Shown one piece after another: positions 30,370 through 39,696 of a DNA stretch of 41,668 nt. Numbering within the stretch: position 1 is the first letter of the stretch; every line of letters starts with the position of its first letter. The DNA is taken from NCBI GenBank assembly GCA_045593005.1, contig JAZNVV010000028.1:1-41668 (forward strand), read 5' to 3'. The position numbers were made by a program, and so were the translations under genes. Source of the stretch: UBA11475 sp045593005 (GTDB lineage: Bacteria; Bacillota; Clostridia; Christensenellales; Borkfalkiaceae). Below the pieces are notes generated by a model. The model was not told the DNA's origin. It made no database searches and saw nothing but the letters and a program-made list of their open reading frames with translations.

Positions 30370-32565
30370 ATGAATTTAATTATTGTAGAATCGCCACACA
30401 AAGCAAAAACTATTGAGAGTTTCTTAAAAGGCGGTTACAAAGTAGACGCATCAAAGGGGCACGTACGTGATTTGCCTGTAAACCGTATGGGCATTAACGT
30501 AAAAAAGAATTTTGAGCCCGAATACGTTGTTTCTTCTGAAAAACAAAACGACATAAAAAGGTTAAAGGCAGACGTGTCAAAAGCTGACACCGTTTATCTT
30601 GCAACCGACCCGGACCGCGAAGGTGAAGCAATTTCGTGGCACTTGGCAGAAGTTTTAGGTTTAGACGACAGTCAGCCTATCAGAATTGAGTTCCACGAAA
30701 TTTCTGAAAAGGCTGTTAAAGAGGCTCTTGCTAACCCAAGAGTTATTGATAAAAATTTAGTAGACGCCCAGCAAGCAAGAAGGGTTCTTGACCGTATAGT
30801 AGGTTACAGCATTTCGCCTGCAGCAAGCGTTAGACTTTCCGAAAATTTGTCGGCAGGCAGGGTGCAATCGGTTGCACTTAAAATGGTTGTCGATAGGGAA
30901 AGGGAAATTAGCGCTTTCGTTCCACAGGAATACTGGCTTGTTAGAGGTGAGTTTTTAACGGCAAACGGTGGCGTTATTAAGGCGCTTTTATCTGAAAAAG
31001 ATGGCAAAAAATATCGTCCTGCTAATATTGACGAAGCAGAAGAAGTTTGTTCACTATTGCAAAATTCGCAATTTGCAATTAAAGGGGTTAAAAAGAGCGT
31101 AATCAAGGCGCACGCACCTGCTCCGTACACGACAAGTACAATGCAACAAGACGGTGTTCAAAGACTTGGATTAACTTCTCCACAAGTAATGTCGGTTGCT
31201 CAAAAACTTTACGAAGGCGTCGAAACACCTAACGGACATTTAGCGCTTATTACCTATATGAGAACGGACTCTGTAAGAATTTCAGCCGACGCTCAACAGT
31301 CAGCGCTTGATTTTATCCGTCAAAATTACGGTGAAGATTATGCTCCTAAAAAGCCTAACTTCTATAAAACAAAGGGCGAAGCGCAAGACGCGCACGAAGC
31401 AATTCGTCCGATTAACGTTAAAATTACGCCTGATAGTATGAAGGGCGTTTTGGACAAAAATCAATACAAATTATATAAACTTATTTACGATAGATTTTTA
31501 GCTTCACAAATGAGTGATGCTAAATATAACAGCGTTGCCATTGATATAGATTCGCAAGGTTACACCTTTAAGGTGAGTGGCAAAACCGAACTTTTTGACG
31601 GTTACACCGTTTTATACAAGGAAAACGCTAAAACTGAAGAGGATGAAAACGGAAACAGTGGTCTACTTCCAAAGGTAGAGGAAGGCGAAAACGTTAAGCT
31701 TGAAAAACTTACTAAAGAACAAAAGTTTACAAAGCCACCAACGCGTTATACCGAAGCAACGCTTATTAAAGCGATGGAAGTTGAAGGAATAGGCAGACCG
31801 TCAACGTACGCAACCATTATGGGCAAGTTATCCGACAAAAAACGTGCTTACGTTTCAAAGGAAAAGAACTATCTTGTTCCGACGGAAATCAGTTATCCAC
31901 TCATAGACTTTTTAGTTAAATATTTCCCGGATATTATGGACTTAAAATTTACCCGTCGTATGGAAACTGCTCTTGACGATATAGGTGAAGGTGGCAAGGA
32001 CTGGCAAAAACTTATTTCCGATTTTTATACGCCGTTCGACAAGCAGGTTAAAAATTCAAAAGTAACCGACGTCATTTGCGATAAGTGTGGCGCTCCGATG
32101 GAAATTCGTAGTGGTAAATTTGGCAAGTTTGGTAATTATTACGCTTGCACAAACTATCCAACTTGTCATAACATTAAACCTGTAAACGAAAAAATTGCTA
32201 TTCCTACTGAATATATATGTGATAAATGTGGTGGCGTAATGGTTGAGCGTGAGGGGAAATTTGGTAAATTCCTCGCTTGTTCAAACTATCCAAGATGTAA
32301 AAATACTAAAAATCTTTCAGGCGAGCCTAATCCTACTACTTTAAACGCTGTATTAGAAGGCGTTTGTCCTGTTTGTGGCAAGCCTACTAAAAAAATGACT
32401 TCTAAAACAGGTAAAACGTTCTATGGTTGCTCGGGTTATCCTGATTGTAAATTTATGAGTTGGGATATGCCTACGGGTGAAAGATGCCCAGGTTGCGACA
32501 GCCCTATCGTTTTAATAGACGGTAAAAAACTTTGTTCAAACAAGAGATGTCCAAGTAATAATTAA
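30370..32565 (+). CDS. topA: DNA topoisomerase I
   Basis: This 731-residue type IA topoisomerase has a TOPRIM start (LIIVESPHKAKTIESFL, DPDREGEAISWHLAE), the nucleophile tyrosine in ITYMRTDSVRIS and EGIGRPSTYATIM. At the C-terminus there are four tetracysteine zinc-ribbon motifs (CDKC...C...C, CDKC, CPVC and CPGC). It relaxes negative supercoils. It lies between dprA and trmFO, the usual Firmicutes order. Confidence 0.97.
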   Translation: MNLIIVESPHKAKTIESFLKGGYKVDASKGHVRDLPVNRMGINVKKNFEPEYVVSSEKQNDIKRLKADVSKADTVYLATDPDREGEAISWHLAEVLGLDDSQPIRIEFHEISEKAVKEALANPRVIDKNLVDAQQARRVLDRIVGYSISPAASVRLSENLSAGRVQSVALKMVVDREREISAFVPQEYWLVRGEFLTANGGVIKALLSEKDGKKYRPANIDEAEEVCSLLQNSQFAIKGVKKSVIKAHAPAPYTTSTMQQDGVQRLGLTSPQVMSVAQKLYEGVETPNGHLALITYMRTDSVRISADAQQSALDFIRQNYGEDYAPKKPNFYKTKGEAQDAHEAIRPINVKITPDSMKGVLDKNQYKLYKLIYDRFLASQMSDAKYNSVAIDIDSQGYTFKVSGKTELFDGYTVLYKENAKTEEDENGNSGLLPKVEEGENVKLEKLTKEQKFTKPPTRYTEATLIKAMEVEGIGRPSTYATIMGKLSDKKRAYVSKEKNYLVPTEISYPLIDFLVKYFPDIMDLKFTRRMETALDDIGEGGKDWQKLISDFYTPFDKQVKNSKVTDVICDKCGAPMEIRSGKFGKFGNYYACTNYPTCHNIKPVNEKIAIPTEYICDKCGGVMVEREGKFGKFLACSNYPRCKNTKNLSGEPNPTTLNAVLEGVCPVCGKPTKKMTSKTGKTFYGCSGYPDCKFMSWDMPTGERCPGCDSPIVLIDGKKLCSNKRCPSNN

Positions 32566-32574
32566 AAGGTAAAT

Positions 32575-33891
32575 ATGGAAAAGGTCAGGATTATCGGTGG
32601 TGGTCTTGCGGGTAGTGAATGCGCAATCTATCTTGCCGAACGTGGTGTTAAAGTTAAACTTTACGATATAAAACCGAATAAAAAAACGCCTGCGCATCAC
32701 AGCGATAATTTTGCTGAACTTGTTTGTTCAAATTCACTTAAAAGCAACGACGTTTTCGGTAATGCGTGTGGATTGCTTAAAGAGGAAATGCGAATTTTAG
32801 GTTCTGCCGTCATTGAGATAGCAGATAAAACAAGAGTTCCTGCAGGTAATGCACTTGCCGTTAATAGAGAAGACTTTTCTTCTTTAATAACGAACAGAAT
32901 ACTAACAAATAGCAATATAGAAATTGTTTCTGATGAAGTAACAAGCATAGATATGGTCGACTTTGACGGATACGTTGTTGTCGCAACTGGACCGTTAACA
33001 ACTGATGCGCTATCTAATGACATAGCAAAAATTACTGGTGGACAACTGTCGTTTTTCGATGCTGCCGCACCTATAATATCAGCCGACTCTATTGATATGG
33101 AAAACGCTTTTATCGCAGATAGGTGGGATAAAGGCAACGGCGACCATATAAACTGCCCTATGAATAAGGAGCAGTATTTAGAATTTATCGACGCTTTGTT
33201 AAACGCCAAAAGGGCTGAACAAAAAGATTTTGAAAATTCTGCTGTTTTTGAAGGTTGTATGCCTATTGAAGTAATGGCGTCGCGAGGGGTGGATACACTT
33301 CGTTTTGGTCCGTTAAAACCAGCAGGCTTGACCGACCCTAAAACAGGGCGCTGGCCGTACGCTTGCTTACAGCTCCGTCGTGAAGATGCCGACGGCAATA
33401 TGTATAACCTTGTAGGATTTCAGACTAATCTTTTGTGGGGAGAGCAGAAAAAAGTTTTTTCAATTATCCCTGCACTTAAAAACGCTGAATATTTACGCTA
33501 TGGCGTAATGCATCGCAATACATACGTCAATTCACCTAAAGTATTAAAGAGTGATTTTTCACTAAAAGATAGAGAGAACGTATTTTTTGCAGGTCAAATA
33601 ACGGGCGTTGAGGGATACGTGGAGTCGACTGCGTCTGGACTACTTGTTGCAATAAATATATTAAACCAGTTAAACGGTAAAAAAAGCGTCTTGTTAGACG
33701 ATACGACTGTTTTAGGCGCACTATCTAACTACGTTGCAACGCCAAATTTTGATTTTCAACCAATGAACGCAAATTTTGGTATTTTGGCTAACGTTGAAAT
33801 GATAAAAAAAGATAAAGCATTAAAAAAACGCCTTCAGGCTGAAAGAAGTATAGAAAATATAAAAAAATTGAAAAATGATTTAGTTTTTTAA
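32575..33891 (+). CDS. trmFO: Methylenetetrahydrofolate--tRNA-(uracil-5-)-methyltransferase TrmFO
   Basis: This 438-residue FAD protein has the N-terminal dinucleotide motif IIGGGLAGSECAIYLAERG, FAELVCSNSLKSND and FAGQITGVEGYVESTASG near the end. It makes m5U54 in the T-loop of tRNA using methylene-tetrahydrofolate. It starts 9 bases after topA. The length is normal. Confidence 0.95.
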   Translation: MEKVRIIGGGLAGSECAIYLAERGVKVKLYDIKPNKKTPAHHSDNFAELVCSNSLKSNDVFGNACGLLKEEMRILGSAVIEIADKTRVPAGNALAVNREDFSSLITNRILTNSNIEIVSDEVTSIDMVDFDGYVVVATGPLTTDALSNDIAKITGGQLSFFDAAAPIISADSIDMENAFIADRWDKGNGDHINCPMNKEQYLEFIDALLNAKRAEQKDFENSAVFEGCMPIEVMASRGVDTLRFGPLKPAGLTDPKTGRWPYACLQLRREDADGNMYNLVGFQTNLLWGEQKKVFSIIPALKNAEYLRYGVMHRNTYVNSPKVLKSDFSLKDRENVFFAGQITGVEGYVESTASGLLVAINILNQLNGKKSVLLDDTTVLGALSNYVATPNFDFQPMNANFGILANVEMIKKDKALKKRLQAERSIENIKKLKNDLVF

Positions 33892-33900
33892 GGAGTAATT

Positions 33901-34437
33901 ATGAGTGACGAATTTAAGGGTACGACCATTTGCGCCGTTAAACGTGACGGCAAAATTGCTATCGCTGGCGACGGTCAGGTTACAATGTCGAACCAAATAA
34001 TATTCAAAAGTAACGCAAAAAAAGTAAGAAGAATTTATCACGGCAAGGTGATTTTTGGCTTTGCAGGCTCTGTTTCGGACGCTTTTGCGCTTTCGGAAAA
34101 ATTTGAGGCTATGCTTGCAAAATATTCAGGCAATCTTATGAGGAGCGCCGTTGAACTTGCTGAACTTTGGCGTTCTGACAAATTGAGAAAACTTGAAGCA
34201 ATGATGATTGTCGCTAATAGCGAAACAATTTTAGTTATATCGGGTTCAGGCGAAGTGATAGAGCCTGACGACGGTGTATGCGCTATCGGTAGTGGTGGCA
34301 ACTATGCCTTGGCGGCGGCAAGAGCGTTATCGCAGGAAACTGATTATTCTGCAAAAGAAATTGCTCAAAAAGCGCTTAAAATAGCAAGTGAAATTTGCGT
34401 ATTTACAAACGATAACATTATTTGTGAAGAATTATAA
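33901..34437 (+). CDS. hslV: ATP-dependent protease subunit HslV (ClpQ)
   Basis: This 178-residue proteasome-like peptidase begins MSDEFKGTTICAV, so a short propeptide of about seven residues precedes the likely catalytic N-terminal threonine. GDGQVTM and VISGSGEVIEPDDGVCAIGSG are typical. It forms the inner double ring of HslVU. It lies 9 bases after trmFO and 11 before hslU. The xerC gene that often lies between trmFO and hslV is missing here. Confidence 0.95.
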   Translation: MSDEFKGTTICAVKRDGKIAIAGDGQVTMSNQIIFKSNAKKVRRIYHGKVIFGFAGSVSDAFALSEKFEAMLAKYSGNLMRSAVELAELWRSDKLRKLEAMMIVANSETILVISGSGEVIEPDDGVCAIGSGGNYALAAARALSQETDYSAKEIAQKALKIASEICVFTNDNIICEEL

Positions 34438-34448
34438 AAGGAGAAACT

Positions 34449-35756
34449 ATGGATTTAACCCCTAAACAGATTGTTTGCGAACTTGATAAATATATTATCG
34501 GTCAAAACGACGCTAAAAAAGCAGTAGCCGTAGCGCTCCGTAATAGATACAGAAGAAGTCAACTTACAAAGGAGCAGATGGAAGAAATCACTCCTAAAAA
34601 TATAATTATGAAAGGACCTACGGGCGTAGGTAAAACGGAGATTGCCCGACGCCTAGCTAAACTTGTTAAAGCGCCTTTTATAAAGGTTGAAGCGACTAAA
34701 TACACCGAAGTCGGTTACGTTGGTAGAGACGTTGAGTCTATGGTGCGTGATCTTGTTGAATGTGCAGTTCGTCTTGTTAAAGAAGAACGTGTGCAAGCAG
34801 TTAACGAACGTGCTACACGTGTCGTCAAAGAAAAATTAACCGATATTTTGGTTGAAGTTAGAAAGGCTGATAAAGGTGAAACGCCTACTGATATTTTTAG
34901 AGCAAATATTTTAGACGGACTTAATAAAGGCTATTACGATAATGAAGTTATCGAGATAGAAATTGTGGACGCTCCAAAGCCTATGGAACTTGTTCCTGGT
35001 GGGGCTGAAATATCTATCGGAAGTATCTTCGGGGATATGATGCCTAAAAAGAAAAAGAGAAGAAAGTTGACCGTCAAAGATGCTTTTAAGTTGATGCTTG
35101 AAGAAGAGGCTGAAAAACTTATAGATAATGACTCTGTCAATACGGAGGCTATCCGTAGGGCTGAAAACGACGGCATAATTTTTATCGACGAAATTGATAA
35201 AATTGCAGGCAAAGAAAACCGTAGTGGCGCCGACGTTTCAAGGGAAGGCGTGCAACGTGATATTCTTCCTATTGTAGAAGGTAGTACGGTTATGACCAAG
35301 TACGGTGCTATCAAAACCGACTACATCTTATTTATAGCAGCTGGTGCGTTCCACGTTTCAAACGTGTCTGACCTTATCCCGGAACTTCAAGGAAGGTTCC
35401 CAGTTTTAGTGGAACTTAACAGTTTATCGAAGGAAGATTTTGTAAAGATTTTAACCACTCCTCAAAACGCGATTACAATGCAATATCAAACGCTACTTGC
35501 CGTTGATAATATAAATATTAAGTTCACGGACGACGCACTCTTAGAGATTGCTGAAATTGCTGAAGAGGCAAATCTTACAAGAGAAGATATCGGTGCGAGA
35601 AGGCTTCACACGGTTATGGAAAATCTTTTAGAAGACATTTCGTTTAACGCAGGTGGTTTAGACGTTATGACAGAGGTCGTAATAGATAAAAAGTTTGTGA
35701 CGGAAAAACTTGGTGAGCCTGATAAAAATAAAGACCTTAAAAAATATATTTTATAA
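34449..35756 (+). CDS. hslU: ATP-dependent protease ATPase subunit HslU (ClpY)
   Basis: This 435-residue AAA+ unfoldase has Walker A GPTGVGKTEIARRL, the pore motif GYVGRDVESM, an inserted I domain (~110-230, with KKKKRRKLTVKDA), Walker B IIFIDEIDKIAG and the C-terminal LKKYIL tail that docks into HslV. It feeds substrates to HslV. The next gene is hisS rather than codY, which follows hslU in Bacillus. Confidence 0.96.
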   Translation: MDLTPKQIVCELDKYIIGQNDAKKAVAVALRNRYRRSQLTKEQMEEITPKNIIMKGPTGVGKTEIARRLAKLVKAPFIKVEATKYTEVGYVGRDVESMVRDLVECAVRLVKEERVQAVNERATRVVKEKLTDILVEVRKADKGETPTDIFRANILDGLNKGYYDNEVIEIEIVDAPKPMELVPGGAEISIGSIFGDMMPKKKKRRKLTVKDAFKLMLEEEAEKLIDNDSVNTEAIRRAENDGIIFIDEIDKIAGKENRSGADVSREGVQRDILPIVEGSTVMTKYGAIKTDYILFIAAGAFHVSNVSDLIPELQGRFPVLVELNSLSKEDFVKILTTPQNAITMQYQTLLAVDNINIKFTDDALLEIAEIAEEANLTREDIGARRLHTVMENLLEDISFNAGGLDVMTEVVIDKKFVTEKLGEPDKNKDLKKYIL

Positions 35757-35776
35757 AACACGATAGTAGGACTAAT

Positions 35777-37027
35777 ATGATAAACATACCAAAAGGCACT
35801 AAAGATTGCCTTCCTAAAGACAGTTATAAATGGCAATACGTTGAAAAAATCGCTCGTGACGTGGCTGAAAGTTTCGGCATAAAAGAAATTAGAACGCCTA
35901 CGTTTGAACACACGGAAGTATTTTTGCGTGGCATAGGCGACACGACTGACGTCGTTAATAAAGAAATGTATACTTTTATGGATAAAGGGAATAGAAGTAT
36001 AACCTTAAAACCTGAAGGTACTGCAGGCGTAGCACGTTCGTTTATTGAAAACGGATTTGCAAGCGCTACTATGCCGGTTAAACTATTTTATATAACGCCT
36101 TGTTTTAGATATGAAAGACCACAGGCTGGCAGACTTCGTGAGTTTCACCAGTTTGGCATTGAAATATTTGGCGCAAAAAGTGCGTCTATTGATGCTGAAG
36201 TTATTCTTTTAGCAAAAGCATTTTTAGATAAAGTGGGCGTAACGGGGTTAAAACTTTACATCAACAGCATAGGCTGTAAAACTTGTCGTCAAGAGTTCAA
36301 TAACGCCCTTAAAGAATATTTAAAAGCAAATATTGACGGTATGTGCTTTAATTGTAAAGACAGATATGAAAGAAATCCGTTAAGAATACTTGACTGTAAA
36401 GAAGATAAATGTAAAGAAATTTGCAAAGGTGCGCCAAAAATTATTGATTATCTTTGCGACGACTGTAAAAAACATTTTGAAGAATTACAAAATTATCTAA
36501 CGCTTGCCGGAGTAGAGTTTGCTATTAACGAAAATATCGTTCGTGGGTTGGATTATTATACTAAAACGGTGTTTGAATTTGTTTCAGAAAATATCGGCGC
36601 GCAAGGCACGGTTTGTGGTGGTGGTAGATACGACGGGCTTATCTCTGAATTTGGTGGAACGCAGGTACCGGGGGTAGGTTTCGGCTTGGGAATTGAACGA
36701 CTTTTAATGATTTTAGATAGTCTTGGGGTTGAAATTTTAGAGCCAAAACCAACGGTATATTTTGCGTCAATGGGTGAAGAAGAATACAAAACGGCTTTTG
36801 TTATAGCAAACGAGTTAAGAAGGGCTGGCGTATCGGCTGAAATTGACCATATGAACAAGAGTTTAAAAGCGCAATTTAAGTATGCTGATAAGATAGGTGC
36901 TAAATTCGTTGTGGTAATAGGGCCTGACGAACTTGCTTGCAGAAAAGTAAGCGTTAAAAATATGTCAGACGGCACGTCTATTAACGTAGACGTTAACGAT
37001 TTAGTTAAATATTTTACTCAATTATAA
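35777..37027 (+). CDS. hisS: Histidyl-tRNA synthetase
   Basis: This 416-residue class II synthetase has IPKGTKDCLPKDSYKW at the start, motif 2 RYERPQAGRLREFHQFG, the histidine loop GLDYYTKTVFEF, motif 3 GVGFGLGIERLLM and a C-terminal anticodon-binding domain. It charges tRNA-His. It is 20 bases from hslU, so no T-box or other leader can fit upstream, unlike hisS in some Firmicutes. Confidence 0.96.
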   Translation: MINIPKGTKDCLPKDSYKWQYVEKIARDVAESFGIKEIRTPTFEHTEVFLRGIGDTTDVVNKEMYTFMDKGNRSITLKPEGTAGVARSFIENGFASATMPVKLFYITPCFRYERPQAGRLREFHQFGIEIFGAKSASIDAEVILLAKAFLDKVGVTGLKLYINSIGCKTCRQEFNNALKEYLKANIDGMCFNCKDRYERNPLRILDCKEDKCKEICKGAPKIIDYLCDDCKKHFEELQNYLTLAGVEFAINENIVRGLDYYTKTVFEFVSENIGAQGTVCGGGRYDGLISEFGGTQVPGVGFGLGIERLLMILDSLGVEILEPKPTVYFASMGEEEYKTAFVIANELRRAGVSAEIDHMNKSLKAQFKYADKIGAKFVVVIGPDELACRKVSVKNMSDGTSINVDVNDLVKYFTQL

Positions 37028-37064
37028 AAACGAATAATTAAACAATTATTGAAAACAATATATT

Positions 37065-37499
37065 ATGAAAGAAACGGGGATTGTCACTTTTAAAGGGGAT
37101 AAAACGCTGACTGTAAAGGTAAAAAGGCGTGCTGAATGTTCAAAATGTGGTCTTTGTGGAATGAAGGAAAACGCTACGGATATAGATTTTGTAGCGACAT
37201 ACGGAAATTTTAGAAAGGACAGTATAGAGCAAGGCGACGTCGTTACTGTGGAAAGCAAAAAGGATATAAGATTTACAAGTTATTTGCTATTGTTTATTGT
37301 ACCTATTATTTTAATAGGCGCGTCGGTAGCGATAGGATATATCTTTTTTTCTGAACTTTGGTCGGTTGTAATATCACTTGCATCTGTAGCGATATGGTAT
37401 TTTTTGGTTTGGTGCATAGATAAAACGTTTAATTTTGCAAAAAAAGCAGGATACGTCGTTACTTCGGTGATAAAACCTATGGGGGACGTGGTGGAATAA
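37065..37499 (+). CDS. rseC: RseC/SoxR-reducing-system-like membrane protein
   Basis: This 144-residue protein has an N-terminal CxxCxxC motif (Cys25, Cys28, Cys31) and two TM helices (~68-90 and ~95-116), the pattern of the RseC/MucC family. In other bacteria it works with the Rnf complex or in redox control of regulators. Here it starts 37 bases after hisS and is 1 base from the thioredoxin gene, so a redox role is plausible. Confidence 0.82.
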   Translation: MKETGIVTFKGDKTLTVKVKRRAECSKCGLCGMKENATDIDFVATYGNFRKDSIEQGDVVTVESKKDIRFTSYLLLFIVPIILIGASVAIGYIFFSELWSVVISLASVAIWYFLVWCIDKTFNFAKKAGYVVTSVIKPMGDVVE

Positions 37500-37500
37500 T

Positions 37501-37830
37501 ATGAGTGAATTGATTACAAATATAACTTCAAAAGAAGAATTTGACGGCATTGTTGAAAGTGAAAAGATGCCTATAGTAGTAGATTTATGGGCGACGTGGT
37601 GTGGTCCTTGCCGTATGCAAGCACCTATACTTCACACTTTTGCCGAAAATATGGCTGGCAAAGTTAGGGTGTTAAAAGTTGACGTTGACGAATGTGCCGA
37701 ACTTGCCGCTTTGCTTGAAATTTCAGCAATACCAACCATTTTAGTTATAAAGGACGACGAAATTAAGGAAAGACACGTTGGGCTTTCGACGGAAAAAGAC
37801 TTGGCTGGAATGGTCATAAAATATTTATAA
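37501..37830 (+). CDS. trxA: Thioredoxin
   Basis: This 109-residue single thioredoxin domain has the active site WCGPC (Cys34 and Cys37) and the cis-proline in SAIPTILVI. It has no signal peptide, so it is cytoplasmic. It follows rseC by 1 base and probably shares its translation. Confidence 0.93.
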   Translation: MSELITNITSKEEFDGIVESEKMPIVVDLWATWCGPCRMQAPILHTFAENMAGKVRVLKVDVDECAELAALLEISAIPTILVIKDDEIKERHVGLSTEKDLAGMVIKYL

Positions 37831-37867
37831 AAGTTACAAACGTAGTACTACGGGGAGCAAAAATACA

Positions 37868-38854
37868 ATGACTTATCAATCAACCCTTACGCTTATTGAA
37901 ACGGAAATTGCTATAAAATTTATAAAGGATTATTTTGAGCGCGAACTTGCAAAGGCGCTTTCGTTAACGAGAGTTTCTGCGCCACTTTTCGTTCATCCGG
38001 AAAGTGGTCTTAACGACAATCTTAACGGTTATGAAAGAACTGTTCGCTTTGACCTTAAATCACTTGGCTGTGAAGTTGAAATTGTTCAATCATTAGCAAA
38101 GTGGAAGAGAATGGCGCTTGCAAAATACGGCTTTGACGTACACACGGGGCTTTATACCGATATGAACGCTATTCGCCGTGATGAAGATTTAGATGCAATT
38201 CATTCCGTTTACGTTGACCAGTGGGACTGGGAAAAGATTATAAATAAAGAAGATAGAAAAATATCGTATCTAAAAAAGACGGTAAAGTCAATTTATAAAG
38301 TATTAAAAAAGACTGCTATTGCTGTAAATAAAAAATATCCACAGTTAATACATAATCTTCCTGATGAAATTAAATTCATTACGACAAAAGAGGCAGAAGC
38401 AATGTATCCAAATCTTTCAAGAAAGGATCGTGAAGATGCTCTTGCAAAGCAATATGGCGCAGTGTTTTTAATGGGTATCGGCTGGAATCTTGCCGACGGC
38501 AAGCCGCATGACGGCAGAGCGGCTGACTACGACGACTGGAAGTTAAACGGCGACATTTTGCTTTATAACGACATTTTAGGACATGCCTTTGAAATTTCTT
38601 CAATGGGTATCCGTGTTGATGCTAAAACTCTTGAAAAACAGTTAAAAAATAAGAAAGAACTTTATAAACTTTCAAATCCATATTGTCAATCGGTTATTTC
38701 GGGTGAATTACCACTTACAATCGGGGGTGGTATTGGTCAATCAAGATTGTGCATGTATTTTTTAAACAAAGCACATATAGGTGAGGTTCAAGCATCTGTT
38801 TGGTCGGACGAAGATATTATAAACCTTAAAAATAAGGGAATTAATTTATTGTAA
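37868..38854 (+). CDS. asnA: Aspartate--ammonia ligase (asparagine synthetase A)
   Basis: This 328-residue AsnA is related to class II tRNA synthetases: ETEIAIKFIKDYFERELAKA, RVSAPLFVHPESGLNDNLNG, HSVYVDQWDWEK and TIGGGIGQSRLCM near the end. It makes asparagine from aspartate, ammonia and ATP. A 12-base palindrome (37842-37853) just precedes its GGGGAG site, but no T-box is present. Confidence 0.95.
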   Translation: MTYQSTLTLIETEIAIKFIKDYFERELAKALSLTRVSAPLFVHPESGLNDNLNGYERTVRFDLKSLGCEVEIVQSLAKWKRMALAKYGFDVHTGLYTDMNAIRRDEDLDAIHSVYVDQWDWEKIINKEDRKISYLKKTVKSIYKVLKKTAIAVNKKYPQLIHNLPDEIKFITTKEAEAMYPNLSRKDREDALAKQYGAVFLMGIGWNLADGKPHDGRAADYDDWKLNGDILLYNDILGHAFEISSMGIRVDAKTLEKQLKNKKELYKLSNPYCQSVISGELPLTIGGGIGQSRLCMYFLNKAHIGEVQASVWSDEDIINLKNKGINLL

Positions 38855-38862
38855 GGTGAAGT

Positions 38863-39399
38863 ATGAAATATTTAATTGCATCAGACGTACACGGCTCTTC
38901 TTATTATACCGACGTTATTATCGACGTAATGAAAAGTGAGAAAGCCGATAAATTAATTTTACTTGGCGATATATTTAATCACGGACCACGCAATCCTTTG
39001 CCAAAGGAGTACGCACCACTTAAAGTTGCAGATAGCCTTAACGCTATTAAGGATAAACTTATAGTTGTAAAGGGTAATTGTGATAGTGAAGTCGATACTT
39101 TAATAGCAGAATTCGATTTTTTACCACATCTTTTGCTTGAAATCGGCTCAAAATCGCTCTTTTTAACGCACGGCCACGTCTACAATAAAGACAATATGCC
39201 AAAACAACGCTATGACGCCGTAGTTTACGGACATTTTCATACGGGTTTTATTGTAAAAAAGGACGACTGTTATATAGCAAATGCAGGCTCTGTGTCGTTG
39301 CCTAAAAACGAAACGCCTAATAGTTACTTATTGCTTGATGAAAATAAACTGTCGTTAAAAGATTTGTCAGGTAACGTTATTGAAGAAATTTTATTGTAA
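38863..39399 (+). CDS. YfcE/MJ0936-type metallophosphoesterase
   Basis: This 178-residue calcineurin-like phosphoesterase has the metal motifs SDVHGS, LLGDIFNHG, KGNCDSEVD, LTHGHVYN and YGHFHTG. Family members hydrolyse phosphodiester model substrates; the true substrate is unknown. It is 8 bases from asnA and ends at a strong terminator, the last gene of the housekeeping run. Confidence 0.9.
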   Translation: MKYLIASDVHGSSYYTDVIIDVMKSEKADKLILLGDIFNHGPRNPLPKEYAPLKVADSLNAIKDKLIVVKGNCDSEVDTLIAEFDFLPHLLLEIGSKSLFLTHGHVYNKDNMPKQRYDAVVYGHFHTGFIVKKDDCYIANAGSVSLPKNETPNSYLLLDENKLSLKDLSGNVIEEILL

Positions 39400-39407
39400 A
39401 ATTAATT

Positions 39408-39438
39408 AAGAGTTGCTAAAAACGGCAACTCTTTTTTT
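39408..39438 (+). terminator. Terminator of the housekeeping run
   Basis: A perfect 9-bp stem AAGAGTTGC/GCAACTCTT with an 8-base loop is followed by a T tract. Confidence 0.92.
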
Positions 39439-39602
39439 ATGCTAAAAATGCTAAAATACAATATATGCACATATATTCATACAATAAACCATTGTGTAAA
39501 ATTGTATAAAAACGTGTTATATAATGATTATATCATAAAAAACAATTATTCATTTTGGTTTTCAAAAATAAACGCTGTATTGCTAAAAATATACAAAACG
39601 AA

Positions 39603-39631
39603 TTGACAAGTACACAAAAATACTTTACAAT
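39603..39631 (+). promoter_or_regulatory. Promoter of the AraC gene
   Basis: TTGACA (39603-39608) and TACAAT (39626-39631) are 17 bp apart. The 160 bases before it are AT-rich and show no gene. Confidence 0.7.
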
Positions 39632-39696
39632 AAAAATACATAAAAGCACGAATGAATTTTTAAGTCATTAACGCAAATGATAATAAGGTGATGAGT

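Noticed and set aside
32697..33398. 233-codon open frame on the minus strand
   Set aside because: It is antisense to trmFO, serine-rich low-complexity translation typical of a reverse-strand shadow.
35757..35776. T-box or other leader in front of hisS
   Set aside because: Only 20 bases separate hslU and hisS, too short for any riboswitch.
37842..37853. 12-base palindrome before asnA as an operator
   Set aside because: It is short, isolated and next to the ribosome binding site, so chance or a weak RNA hairpin is as likely.
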